Assembly: GCF_002155265.1 (NCBI RefSeq) | Contig: NZ_CP021251.1 | Location: forward strand, 434,001-498,000 | Direction: 5' to 3' | Source: Corynebacterium pseudotuberculosis | GTDB lineage: Bacteria; Actinomycetota; Actinomycetes; Mycobacteriales; Mycobacteriaceae | DNA: 64,000 nt | Part shown: in pieces, positions 56,425 to 64,000 of the stretch | Position numbering within the stretch: the stretch's first letter is position 1 | Layout: every line of letters begins with the position of its first letter | Position numbers and translations under genes: made by a program | The notes under the pieces: model-generated | Seen by the model: the letters and a program-made list of their open reading frames with translations, nothing else | Databases searched by the model: none | Told to the model about the DNA's origin: nothing

Positions 56425-59400
56425 GTGCATCACTCCACGCAGAAAACTGCTACGCATCATCCGACGTCGTTTTCCAAGATTTTGGTCGCTAATCGCGGCG
56501 AGATTGCAGTTCGTGCTTTTCGTGCTGCTTTTGAGACTGGGGCTTCAACGGTAGCTGTCTACCCCATGGAAGATCGGAACTCTTTCCACAGGTCATTCGC
56601 CTCGGAGGCTGTTCTCATTGGTGAGGGCGGGTCCGCAGTTAAGGCATATCTAGACATTGATGAGGTCATTCGGGCAGCCAAGCAAACAGGCGCGGATGCC
56701 GTCTATCCGGGCTATGGATTTCTTTCAGAAAACGCCCGATTAGCCAGGGAATGTGCGGAAAACGGGCTCACTTTTATTGGCCCGCCGCCCTCAGTACTTG
56801 ATTTAACAGGCGACAAGTCGGCGGCCGTAGCCGCAGCCCGTGAGGCAGGACTTCCTACTCTCACGGAGACCGAACCTACAGATGATCCGAAGGAATTGGC
56901 GATTCTTTCCAAAGATCAGGTCTATCCGCTCTTTGTTAAAGCCGTCGCGGGCGGCGGTGGCCGAGGGATGCGTTTCGTAGAAAAGCCGGAAGATCTGGAA
57001 AAACTGGCAGCAGAGGCCTCTCGTGAGGCTGCGGCTGCATTCGGCGACGGCCGCGTTTATGCCGAGCGCGCTGTGATCAACCCACAGCACATCGAGGTTC
57101 AGATCCTAGGTGATGCCGAGGGAAATATCGTTCACCTCTATGAACGCGATTGTTCGCTCCAGCGGCGGCACCAAAAAGTTGTGGAGATTGCGCCGGCACA
57201 GCACCTTGACCCTGATTTGCGGGACAAGATTTGTGCAGATGCCGTGGCCTTTGCTCGACATATTGGCTATATGGGTGCCGGAACCGTGGAATTTTTGGTT
57301 GATGAGGACGGAAACCATGTCTTCATTGAGATGAATCCCCGCATCCAGGTGGAGCACACGGTGACGGAAGAAGTCACCCAGGTGGACTTGGTTAAGTCAC
57401 AGATCATGATTGCTGCTGGTGCGACGCTAGAACAATTGGGGCTACGCCAGGAGGACATCCATACTGAGGGCGCCGCTCTGCAGTGCCGTATCACCACTGA
57501 AGATCCCAATAATGGTTTCCGGCCAGATACCGGAACTATTACGGCGTATCGCTCTCCAGGGGGCGCCGGTGTGCGTCTCGACGGCGCAGCAATGCTTGGT
57601 GGAGAGATCAGCCCGAACTTCGATTCCATGCTGGTAAAGATGACGTGCCGCGGCGCTGATTTTGAAACGGCGGTTGCCCGTGCGCAGCGTGCGCTGGCGG
57701 AGTTCGTGGTTTCTGGTGTGGCTACGAACATTGGATTCCTGCGTGCTTTGCTGCGTGAAGAAGACTTCCAATCCAAGCGCATAGCCACCGGTTTTATCGC
57801 GGATCACCCATGGTTGCTCCAGGCTCCTCCGGCGGATGATGAGCAGGGCAGGATCCTTGATTACCTTGCAGACGTGACAGTAAATAAACCCCACGGGATA
57901 CGCCCAGCTGTGGTCAATCCGGTGGAGAAACTGCCCGTAGAATCCAAAGGAAAATTACCCAGGGGCTCCCGCGACCGACTCCTTCAAATGGGACCGGTGG
58001 AGTTTGCACGTGCTCTGCGTAAACAAGATGCACTTGCAGTCACTGACACCACGTTCCGCGATGCCCATCAGTCGCTGCTGGCTACGCGCGTCCGCTCTAA
58101 CACGCTTATCGACGCCGCCCGCCACGTAGCGCGTCTCACGCCTGAGCTTCTCTCCGTTGAAGCCTGGGGCGGTGCAACCTATGACGTCGCTATGCGATTC
58201 CTCCACGAGGACCCGTGGGAGCGCCTAGATCACCTGCGTGAGGCCATGCCCAACATCAATATCCAGATGCTGTTGCGTGGGCGCAATACCGTGGGATACA
58301 CCCCTTACCCGGATTCCGTGTGTGCTGCTTTTGTCAACGAGGCGGCTCGCTCCGGCGTAGACGTCTTCCGTATCTTTGATGCTCTTAACGACGTCTCCCA
58401 AATGCGTCCGGCTATCGACGCAGTCCTCAACACCGGTACCACAGTTGCGGAAGTTGCAATGGCCTACTCGGGGGATCTCACTAACCCCAAGGAGAAGCTC
58501 TACACCCTGGATTATTACCTCAATCTTGCTGAGCAAATCGTTGATTCAGGCGCTCACATCCTGGCTGTTAAGGACATGGCTGGTCTGATGAAGCCCGCCG
58601 CCGCCACCAAACTGGTCACCGAGTTGCGCAAGAATTTTGATCTGCCCGTGCACGTTCACACTCATGACACCGCAGGCGGACAGCTGGCCACCTACTGGGC
58701 GGCTGCTGCTGCCGGCGCCGATGCGGTGGATGGTGCTTCCGCGCCGCTGTCCGGTACCACATCGCAGCCATCGCTCTCTGCCATCGTGGCGGCCTTTGAT
58801 AACACTTACCGTTCAACCGGGCTTTCTCTCGACGCCGTGGGATCGCTGGAGCCGTACTGGGAAGCTGTTCGTAAGTTATATGCGCCGTTTGAATCCGGAA
58901 CCCCCGGGCCAACCGGCCGCGTCTACCTTCACGAGATCCCGGGTGGTCAGCTTTCCAACCTGCGGGCTCAGGCTACAGCCTTGGGCTTAGCTGACCGCTT
59001 TGAGCTCATAGAAGATACCTATGCTGCTGTTAATGAGATGCTCGGGCGACCTACTAAAGTCACGCCTTCCTCCAAGGTTGTCGGCGACTTAGCCCTTTAT
59101 CTGGTGGGGGCGGGAGTCGACCCCAAAGACTTTGCGGCCGATCCGCAAAAGTATGACATTCCTGACTCCGTCATTGCCTTCCTCCGGGGAGAATTGGGAA
59201 CTCCTCCCGGTGGCTGGCCAGAAGAGCTACGCAATAAGGCTCTCTCCGGACGCAAAGAGTCAAAGGACACCCTTGCTGAGCTGCCCGCTGAGGAAGCCGC
59301 AGCACTGGCTGATCAAGCTACTGTTCGCGGGACTCTAGATCGTTTGTTATTCCCTAAGCCAGCACAGGAGTTTTCGGAGCATCGTCGTCAGTTCGGTGAC

Positions 59401-59850
59401 ACCACCAAACTGGGTGACGCAGAATTCTTGTATGGCCTGGTGGAAGGAAAAGAGACCGTCATCCATACCGCGGACAACAACGTTCCCATGATTGTAAGAC
59501 TCGATGCAGTCGGTGAGCCCGATGAGAAGGGCATGCGGAATGTTGTGTGCAACGTCAATGGACAAATCCGTCCGATTCTTGTTCGTGACCGGAGTGTCGA
59601 ATCTATTACTGCCTCTGCAGAAAAAGCGGATACCGCCAATGTTGGCCATGTTGCAGCACCGTTCTCTGGCGTGGTCACGGTGACAGCAGAGCCTGGTGCG
59701 AATGTTGCGGCAGGGGATCCCGTTGCCGTTATCGAGGCCATGAAGATGGAAGCCACCATCTCGGCTACCAAAGACGGAACCATTGAGCGCATCGTTATGA
59801 CTCAACCCACCAAGGTCGAAGGCGGAGACCTACTTCTGGTTATTAGCTAA
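56425..59850 (+). CDS. pyc: Pyruvate carboxylase
   Basis: 1141 residues from GTG 56425, the full single-chain form. Biotin carboxylase domain 1-470 ([39 protein letters not shown]). Carboxyltransferase domain ~530-850 (DTTFRDAHQSLLATRVR, GAHILAVKDMAG). Biotinyl domain with Lys1107 in EAMKMEAT. It makes oxaloacetate from pyruvate, the main anaplerotic route on sugar in corynebacteria. A palindromic element reads DPKELAILSKDQVYP in a loop where C. glutamicum Pyc is also variable. A strong terminator follows. Confidence 0.98.
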   Translation: MHHSTQKTATHHPTSFSKILVANRGEIAVRAFRAAFETGASTVAVYPMEDRNSFHRSFASEAVLIGEGGSAVKAYLDIDEVIRAAKQTGADAVYPGYGFLSENARLARECAENGLTFIGPPPSVLDLTGDKSAAVAAAREAGLPTLTETEPTDDPKELAILSKDQVYPLFVKAVAGGGGRGMRFVEKPEDLEKLAAEASREAAAAFGDGRVYAERAVINPQHIEVQILGDAEGNIVHLYERDCSLQRRHQKVVEIAPAQHLDPDLRDKICADAVAFARHIGYMGAGTVEFLVDEDGNHVFIEMNPRIQVEHTVTEEVTQVDLVKSQIMIAAGATLEQLGLRQEDIHTEGAALQCRITTEDPNNGFRPDTGTITAYRSPGGAGVRLDGAAMLGGEISPNFDSMLVKMTCRGADFETAVARAQRALAEFVVSGVATNIGFLRALLREEDFQSKRIATGFIADHPWLLQAPPADDEQGRILDYLADVTVNKPHGIRPAVVNPVEKLPVESKGKLPRGSRDRLLQMGPVEFARALRKQDALAVTDTTFRDAHQSLLATRVRSNTLIDAARHVARLTPELLSVEAWGGATYDVAMRFLHEDPWERLDHLREAMPNINIQMLLRGRNTVGYTPYPDSVCAAFVNEAARSGVDVFRIFDALNDVSQMRPAIDAVLNTGTTVAEVAMAYSGDLTNPKEKLYTLDYYLNLAEQIVDSGAHILAVKDMAGLMKPAAATKLVTELRKNFDLPVHVHTHDTAGGQLATYWAAAAAGADAVDGASAPLSGTTSQPSLSAIVAAFDNTYRSTGLSLDAVGSLEPYWEAVRKLYAPFESGTPGPTGRVYLHEIPGGQLSNLRAQATALGLADRFELIEDTYAAVNEMLGRPTKVTPSSKVVGDLALYLVGAGVDPKDFAADPQKYDIPDSVIAFLRGELGTPPGGWPEELRNKALSGRKESKDTLAELPAEEAAALADQATVRGTLDRLLFPKPAQEFSEHRRQFGDTTKLGDAEFLYGLVEGKETVIHTADNNVPMIVRLDAVGEPDEKGMRNVVCNVNGQIRPILVRDRSVESITASAEKADTANVGHVAAPFSGVVTVTAEPGANVAAGDPVAVIEAMKMEATISATKDGTIERIVMTQPTKVEGGDLLLVIS
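56889..56909. repeat. Palindromic mini-element inside pyc
   Basis: GAAGGAATTG-G-CGATTCTTTC, two mismatches. Reads KELAILSK in a surface loop of the biotin carboxylase domain. Confidence 0.75.
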
Positions 59851-59864
59851 GACCTATACAAGTT

Positions 59865-59900
59865 CAAGGGCGGCCACTCGTATGTAAGTGGCCGCCCTTG
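59865..59900. terminator. Bidirectional terminator between pyc and the DHA2 exporter
   Basis: Perfect 14-bp stem CAAGGGCGGCCACT (59865-59878) with 59887-59900, loop of 8, between convergent genes. Confidence 0.85.
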
Positions 59901-59920
59901 GGCGTGGGCACACAAAATTA

Positions 59921-61378
59921 TCACTCGGTCTTGCTGACATGGACCTTGACGGTGACGGGGGTGATAAAGAGCGAAGTCACTAGAATCAGTCCAGCGAAAA
60001 CCGTTCCGGCCACGAATGCGGTAGTTGTACCCTCCGACTGCGCTATTGCGGGGGCTGCCGTGGAACGCATCGCAACGATGGTCATAATCCCGATCATCAC
60101 GGCAGTTCCCATAGCGCCACCTAGCTGCTGCAGCGTATTCACAATCGCCGAACCATGCCCGTAGAGACGAGACGGAAGGGACGACAAAGAGACCGTCATC
60201 AAAGGGGTCATCACAAAAGCAAGTCCCACGCAGAAAAGACAATGAACAACGACCACAATCATCACCGAAGCCTCAGCAGTGAACATGAGGGTTGCAACAA
60301 CCATTGACACGAACATGAAAACCGCGCCGGGAATCACCAAGGGACGGGGGCCTACGCGATCGTAGATTCGGCCAATAAAAGGTGAAACTAGGCCTTGGAA
60401 TAAACCCCCGGGCAGTAGTGCCAGGCCGGTGGTTAGGGCAGAAACGCCGATTCCTTCCTGCAAATAAATCGGGATCACATTCACCATTCCCAAGAGCGCA
60501 GTGAGACCCAACATGAGGACTATCGTGGATAAGACGAAGTTGCGGATTGTAAAAGGGGACATATCTAAAAGGGCACGACCCGATTGCGCTAGACGCAGCT
60601 GCCGACGCACAAAGAAGGCTAGAGAGGTCAGCCCTATGAGGAAGACTGCGGCGGGTGGCCAGTGGGCGTCGACAAGCTCTCGGATAGTAGAAAAACCATA
60701 GATGATCCCTCCGAAGGCCAAGGCTGATAAGGCTAGCGAGGCTATATCAAAAGGAACACGAGAAACGTCTTGCACGTTGGTCACTACGATAAATCCCAGA
60801 ATAAAAACAGCTCCAGCTACTGGAATCACTACCCAAAACAACCAGTGCCAGGATAAAGAATTCAGGATAAAACCTGAGAGAGTTGGGCCAAAAGCAGGAG
60901 CTACTGAGATGACGATTGAGTTGATGCCCATCATCGTGCCGCGTTTGGCTGGCTCCACCAACGTGATGGTCATCGTCATCAACAGTGGTAGCACTATGGC
61001 GGTGCCCATCGCCTGCACGATTCGTCCCGCGACCAGCACCCAAAAGACGGGGGCTATGGCACACATCAGCGTGCCTAGGATGAACAGGCCCACAGCAGTT
61101 AAAAAGTTCATCCGGGTAGTAAAACGTTGGAGCAGGAAGCCAGTCGCTGGGATCACGACCGACATGGTGAGTAAAAATCCAGTAGCCAGCCACTGAACAA
61201 CGTCGGCTGTGACCCCAAAATCAGCCATGATTGACGGAAGCGCGACCGACAGCACCGTTTCATTCAGAATCATGATCATCGCCGCAACAACGACGACGCC
61301 AAGGATTAACCCCACACGCGGTTTGGAAGAAACGTGTGCTTGGGATGGCTCGGGGATGCGTTGCGATGAAGTCGCCAC
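59921..61378 (-). CDS. MFS multidrug exporter, DHA2 (EmrB/QacA) family
   Basis: 485 residues with about 14 helices. IILNETVLSVALPSIMADFG is the helix-1 motif of DHA2 exporters, WLATGFLLTMSVVIPATGFL is helix 2, and MGINSIVISVAPAFGPTLSGFIL carries the antiporter motif C (GPTLSG). It should extrude drugs or lipophilic compounds with protons; substrate unknown. The gene stands alone between pyc and a small hypothetical gene on the same strand. Confidence 0.9.
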   Translation of the reverse strand: MATSSQRIPEPSQAHVSSKPRVGLILGVVVVAAMIMILNETVLSVALPSIMADFGVTADVVQWLATGFLLTMSVVIPATGFLLQRFTTRMNFLTAVGLFILGTLMCAIAPVFWVLVAGRIVQAMGTAIVLPLLMTMTITLVEPAKRGTMMGINSIVISVAPAFGPTLSGFILNSLSWHWLFWVVIPVAGAVFILGFIVVTNVQDVSRVPFDIASLALSALAFGGIIYGFSTIRELVDAHWPPAAVFLIGLTSLAFFVRRQLRLAQSGRALLDMSPFTIRNFVLSTIVLMLGLTALLGMVNVIPIYLQEGIGVSALTTGLALLPGGLFQGLVSPFIGRIYDRVGPRPLVIPGAVFMFVSMVVATLMFTAEASVMIVVVVHCLFCVGLAFVMTPLMTVSLSSLPSRLYGHGSAIVNTLQQLGGAMGTAVMIGIMTIVAMRSTAAPAIAQSEGTTTAFVAGTVFAGLILVTSLFITPVTVKVHVSKTE

Positions 61379-61462
61379 GGAACGTCCTATCTTTGGTTGA
61401 TTACTTTTCTTTGAGGCGCGGAGGAAGCGCGTAAAGCGTCACAAAGCAAGATAGCTTACGCG

Positions 61463-61493
61463 GGTGGGAAAGAATCGACGATTCCTTCCTACC
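61463..61493. repeat. Palindromic mini-element on the stop codon of the 61489 gene
   Basis: 31 bp, arms GGTGGGAAAGAATCG / CGATTCCTTCCTACC with two mismatches. The minus-strand TAG stop (61491-61489) is part of it. Confidence 0.85.
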
Positions 61494-61875
61494 TAGTAAG
61501 GGTGATGCCGTGCGCCTCGCACCACCGTTCGATGGGACCCCGGATCTCATGTACCCCGTCACCGACCGTCTTTTGGTCGAGGATAGGGTCGTTAGGTAAT
61601 TCCCTAGCAGGGTCTCCCGCGGGAGCAATGTCAAGGATCCCGCTTAGTCCGTGTTCCGTGGTGGTCAGGTGGAGGACCGCGAGAGCAATCATATCGATAT
61701 TTGTTTGTTCGCACACTGCCCAGGAGTACATGGAATTATCGTGCCAACGGTGGTGGGCTTGGTCGACATCAAAGTGTGCGTCGATTAGCCGGATGGCGGG
61801 GGTGTCGTCGATTCGGTCGTCGTTATGCAGAGGACGCGCATAGAAGCGCCCGCCGTTGATATCGGTTGGTTCCAT
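61489..61875 (-). CDS. Hypothetical protein
   Basis: 128 residues from ATG 61875 (MEPTDINGGRFYARPLHND). Acidic and His-rich (DAHFDVDQAHHRWHDNSMY), no signal or helix. I do not recognise the family. The N-terminal DDRIDDTPAIRLIDAH contains RIDD encoded by an intact left half (CGAATCGACGA) of the palindromic element with the right half absent. The stop codon merges with a full palindromic copy. It lies between accBC and the DHA2 exporter on the same strand. Confidence 0.7.
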   Translation of the reverse strand: MEPTDINGGRFYARPLHNDDRIDDTPAIRLIDAHFDVDQAHHRWHDNSMYSWAVCEQTNIDMIALAVLHLTTTEHGLSGILDIAPAGDPARELPNDPILDQKTVGDGVHEIRGPIERWCEAHGITLTR

Positions 61876-61991
61876 AGCACATATTCTAGAACGCCGTTCA
61901 ATGGTTGCGTAGACGTGGAAAAGCCGCACGCTTTACGACGAAAACATCGATGAGCATGCGGCCTTCAAACGGATAAAAATCGCCTGGTGCG

Positions 61992-63767
61992 CTATTTAAT
62001 TTCGAGCAGAACCTGTCCCTTGGTCACACCTTCGCCTGCGGCGGCCACAAGCCCTGTGACGGTGCCGGACTTATGTGCCTTGACTGGGTTTTCCATCTTC
62101 ATAGCTTCGAGCACTACAACAGTGTCGCCTTCGGCAACTTCAGCGCCTTCTTCTACGTTGACTTTGATAACTGTGCCCTGCATCGGTGCTGCCACCGCAT
62201 CGCCGGATACAGCTGCTTTGGAGCCACCTGCGCGGCGCTTCTTGGCTTTTTTCTTTACGCCACCAGCGCCTCCCAGTGCGAGGTCGCCGGGTAGTGCAAT
62301 CTCCACGCGACGGCCGTCGATTTCCACGACAACCTTTTGGCTTGGGGTTGCTTCCTCGTCTTCTGCAACGTCAGCGGGATCCACATAAGCAGGAATTGGG
62401 TTATCCCATTCCTCTTCGATCCACTTGGTGTAGACGTCAAAGCCGGAGTCGTTACCAACAAAGGCGGGGTTTTCAACGATGTGCCGGTGGAAAGGAAGCA
62501 CAGTTGGCATACCCTCTACAACGTACTCACTGAGAGCGCGACGTGCTCGCTGGAGGGCCTCATCGCGGGTCTCTCCGTAGACAATGAGCTTTGCCAGCAT
62601 AGAGTCAAATTGTCCGCCAATCACAGAACCCTCAACGATGCCGGAATCCATGCGCACGCCGGGGCCGGAAGGCTCAACGTATTTAGTGATTTTTCCTGGG
62701 GCTGGCATGAAGTTGGAGCCTGCGTCTTCACCATTGATCCGGAACTCAAAAGCATGTCCACGCGGTGTGGGGTCTTCCTTGATATGGAGTTCATGCCCCT
62801 CGGCGATGCGGAACTGTTCACGGACAAGATCTAATCCGGTGGTTACCTCAGTAACTGGATGCTCCACCTGGAGGCGTGTGTTGACCTCAAGGAAGGAGAT
62901 GAGGCCGTCGGCGCCTACGAGGTATTCCACGGTGCCGGCACCGTAGTATCCGGCCTCACGGCAGATTCGCTTTGCGGACTCGTGAAGGGAAGTACGCTGT
63001 TGATCGGTGAGGAACGGTGCGGGAGCTTCCTCCACAAGCTTCTGGAATCGACGCTGCAAGGAGCAATCGCGGGTACCAGCGACTACTACGTTTCCGTGTT
63101 GGTCTGCAATCACCTGACACTCAACATGGCGGGCTTTGTCCAGATAGCGTTCCACAAAGCACTCGCCGCGGCCGAATGCCGAAACGGCTTCGCGGGTAGC
63201 TGACTCGTAGAGGTCTGCAACCTCATCCATGGTGTAGGCGACCTTCATGCCACGGCCACCGCCACCAAAGGCTGCCTTGATAGCAATGGGGAGGCCGTGC
63301 TCTTCTGCAAAGGCCACAACCTCAGCTGCGTTTTTAACAGGTTCCTTGGTGCCTGGGGCCATCGGCGCGTCCGCTTTAAGAGCAATGTGGCGAGCCGTAA
63401 CTTTGTCTCCCAGGTCGCGGATGGATTGTGGGGAGGGGCCAATCCAGATCAGTCCTGCTTCGATGACTGCCTCTGCAAAGTCACCGTTTTCAGATAGGAA
63501 GCCGTATCCGGGGTGGATAGCATTGGCACCGGACTTGCGGGCTGCGTCGAGAATTTTTTCTACAACGAGGTAAGACTCAGCGGAAGTCTGCCCGCCGAGA
63601 GCAAAGGCCTCGTCTGCCAGGGACACGAAAGGGGCCTCGGCGTCTGGCTCTGCGTACACAGCAACGCTTGGGATGCCGGCGTCGCGCGCGGCGCGAATGA
63701 CTCGAATGGCAATCTCGCCGCGGTTAGCAACGAGAACCTTCGTGATCTTCTTCTGTTCCACAGACAC
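61992..63767 (-). CDS. accBC: Acyl-CoA carboxylase alpha chain (biotin carboxylase + carrier) AccBC
   Basis: 591 residues from GTG 63767. Biotin carboxylase domain 1-450 ([43 protein letters not shown]). A Lys/Ala/Gly-rich linker ([16 protein letters not shown]) leads to the biotinyl domain with Lys557 in EAMKMENP. It feeds carboxyl groups to several acyl-CoA carboxyltransferase beta chains for fatty and mycolic acid synthesis; those genes are not in the window. Single gene here. Confidence 0.97.
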   Translation of the reverse strand: MSVEQKKITKVLVANRGEIAIRVIRAARDAGIPSVAVYAEPDAEAPFVSLADEAFALGGQTSAESYLVVEKILDAARKSGANAIHPGYGFLSENGDFAEAVIEAGLIWIGPSPQSIRDLGDKVTARHIALKADAPMAPGTKEPVKNAAEVVAFAEEHGLPIAIKAAFGGGGRGMKVAYTMDEVADLYESATREAVSAFGRGECFVERYLDKARHVECQVIADQHGNVVVAGTRDCSLQRRFQKLVEEAPAPFLTDQQRTSLHESAKRICREAGYYGAGTVEYLVGADGLISFLEVNTRLQVEHPVTEVTTGLDLVREQFRIAEGHELHIKEDPTPRGHAFEFRINGEDAGSNFMPAPGKITKYVEPSGPGVRMDSGIVEGSVIGGQFDSMLAKLIVYGETRDEALQRARRALSEYVVEGMPTVLPFHRHIVENPAFVGNDSGFDVYTKWIEEEWDNPIPAYVDPADVAEDEEATPSQKVVVEIDGRRVEIALPGDLALGGAGGVKKKAKKRRAGGSKAAVSGDAVAAPMQGTVIKVNVEEGAEVAEGDTVVVLEAMKMENPVKAHKSGTVTGLVAAAGEGVTKGQVLLEIK

Positions 63768-63950
63768 TGAAGCTCTCCTAGTTCTTGTGAAAGTATGTTG
63801 ACTTATGCGACGACGGTCTTTGCAGCCGCATTTATCGCATAGGTCCGAACGGTTATCGATTATGCAGAGTGGACTACTAAATCTTCAGCAGGCCGTTGAA
63901 TATCGATGCGTTGTGCATCACATATTGTTGCACATTCGGCACTTTTTCAA

Positions 63951-63990
63951 AGCAAAAGCTCCCAGAGATTTAACTGTAGGAGCTTTTGCT
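63951..63990. terminator. Terminator near the window's right edge
   Basis: Perfect 12-bp stem AGCAAAAGCTCC (63951-63962) with 63979-63990. Its arms are T-rich at the 3' side in both directions. The gene it serves is outside the window or convergent. Confidence 0.65.
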
Positions 63991-64000
63991 GCTGAAAGTA

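Noticed and set aside
60440..60462. CGCCGATTCCTTCC in the DHA2 exporter gene.
   Set aside because: Only one arm present; encodes a conserved membrane segment (EGIGVSALTTG).

Overview
The window looks like a chromosome segment of a Corynebacterium, most likely from the C. diphtheriae / C. ulcerans / C. pseudotuberculosis branch (inference). The gene order groEL(His-rich tail)-whiB3-sigD-rsdA-DUF5319-guaB-guaB3-guaA is the mycobacterial/corynebacterial order. An EsrISR-type envelope-stress locus, a mntABCD-mntR manganese locus, an htaA-hmuTUV haem-uptake locus, monomeric icd, pyc and accBC complete the picture. No rRNA, tRNA, insertion sequence, prophage or CRISPR array was seen.

Layout. 1-9.2 kb: stress regulation (WhiB3, SigD, its anti-sigma factor) and GMP synthesis (guaB, guaB3, guaA). 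9.3-14.5 kb: EsrI/EsrS/EsrR and small envelope or redox proteins. 14.6-18.3 kb: methionine uptake (metI, metN, two metQ). 19-24.6 kb: a broken secreted protease and the manganese importer with its MntR repressor. 24.6-29.4 kb: trmL, folD, a DUF3017 protein, an HNH nuclease, a broken metX. 29.6-35.5 kb: haem uptake. 35.6-39.3 kb: a broken metY and icd. 39.6-49.9 kb: exporter plus TipA-like regulator, xth, trpS, YihY, D,D-carboxypeptidase, NlpC/P60 protein. 50-55.9 kb: upp, pmmB, M20 amidohydrolase, lpdA. 56.4-63.8 kb: biotin enzymes pyc and accBC around a multidrug exporter.

Main observation. A short, nearly perfect palindrome with core GAATCGWCGATTC recurs at least two dozen times, about once per 2.5-3 kb. 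Roughly two thirds of the copies lie inside protein-coding genes, where they read as ERIDDSF, GIVDSF or KESSILS-like peptides. The consensus has no stop codon in any of the six frames. Arms outside the core differ from copy to copy yet stay self-complementary, up to a 45-bp perfect palindrome. Several copies sit exactly on stop codons. This resembles a protein-invading palindromic mini-element, comparable in principle to the Rickettsia palindromic elements but far shorter. I know of no description of it in Corynebacterium. A second, non-palindromic 12-mer, GCGTCGAWAAGC, is also strongly over-represented.

Second theme. Four genes appear broken: metX (in-frame TGA), metY (frameshift), a trypsin-like protease (frameshift) and the DUF5319 gene (frameshift at a homopolymer). 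If real, direct-sulfhydrylation methionine synthesis is lost while methionine import is kept. TAGAC-N6-GTCTA-like operators (McbR type) remain in front of metQ, metX and metY. Sequencing error is the main alternative for the three indels.
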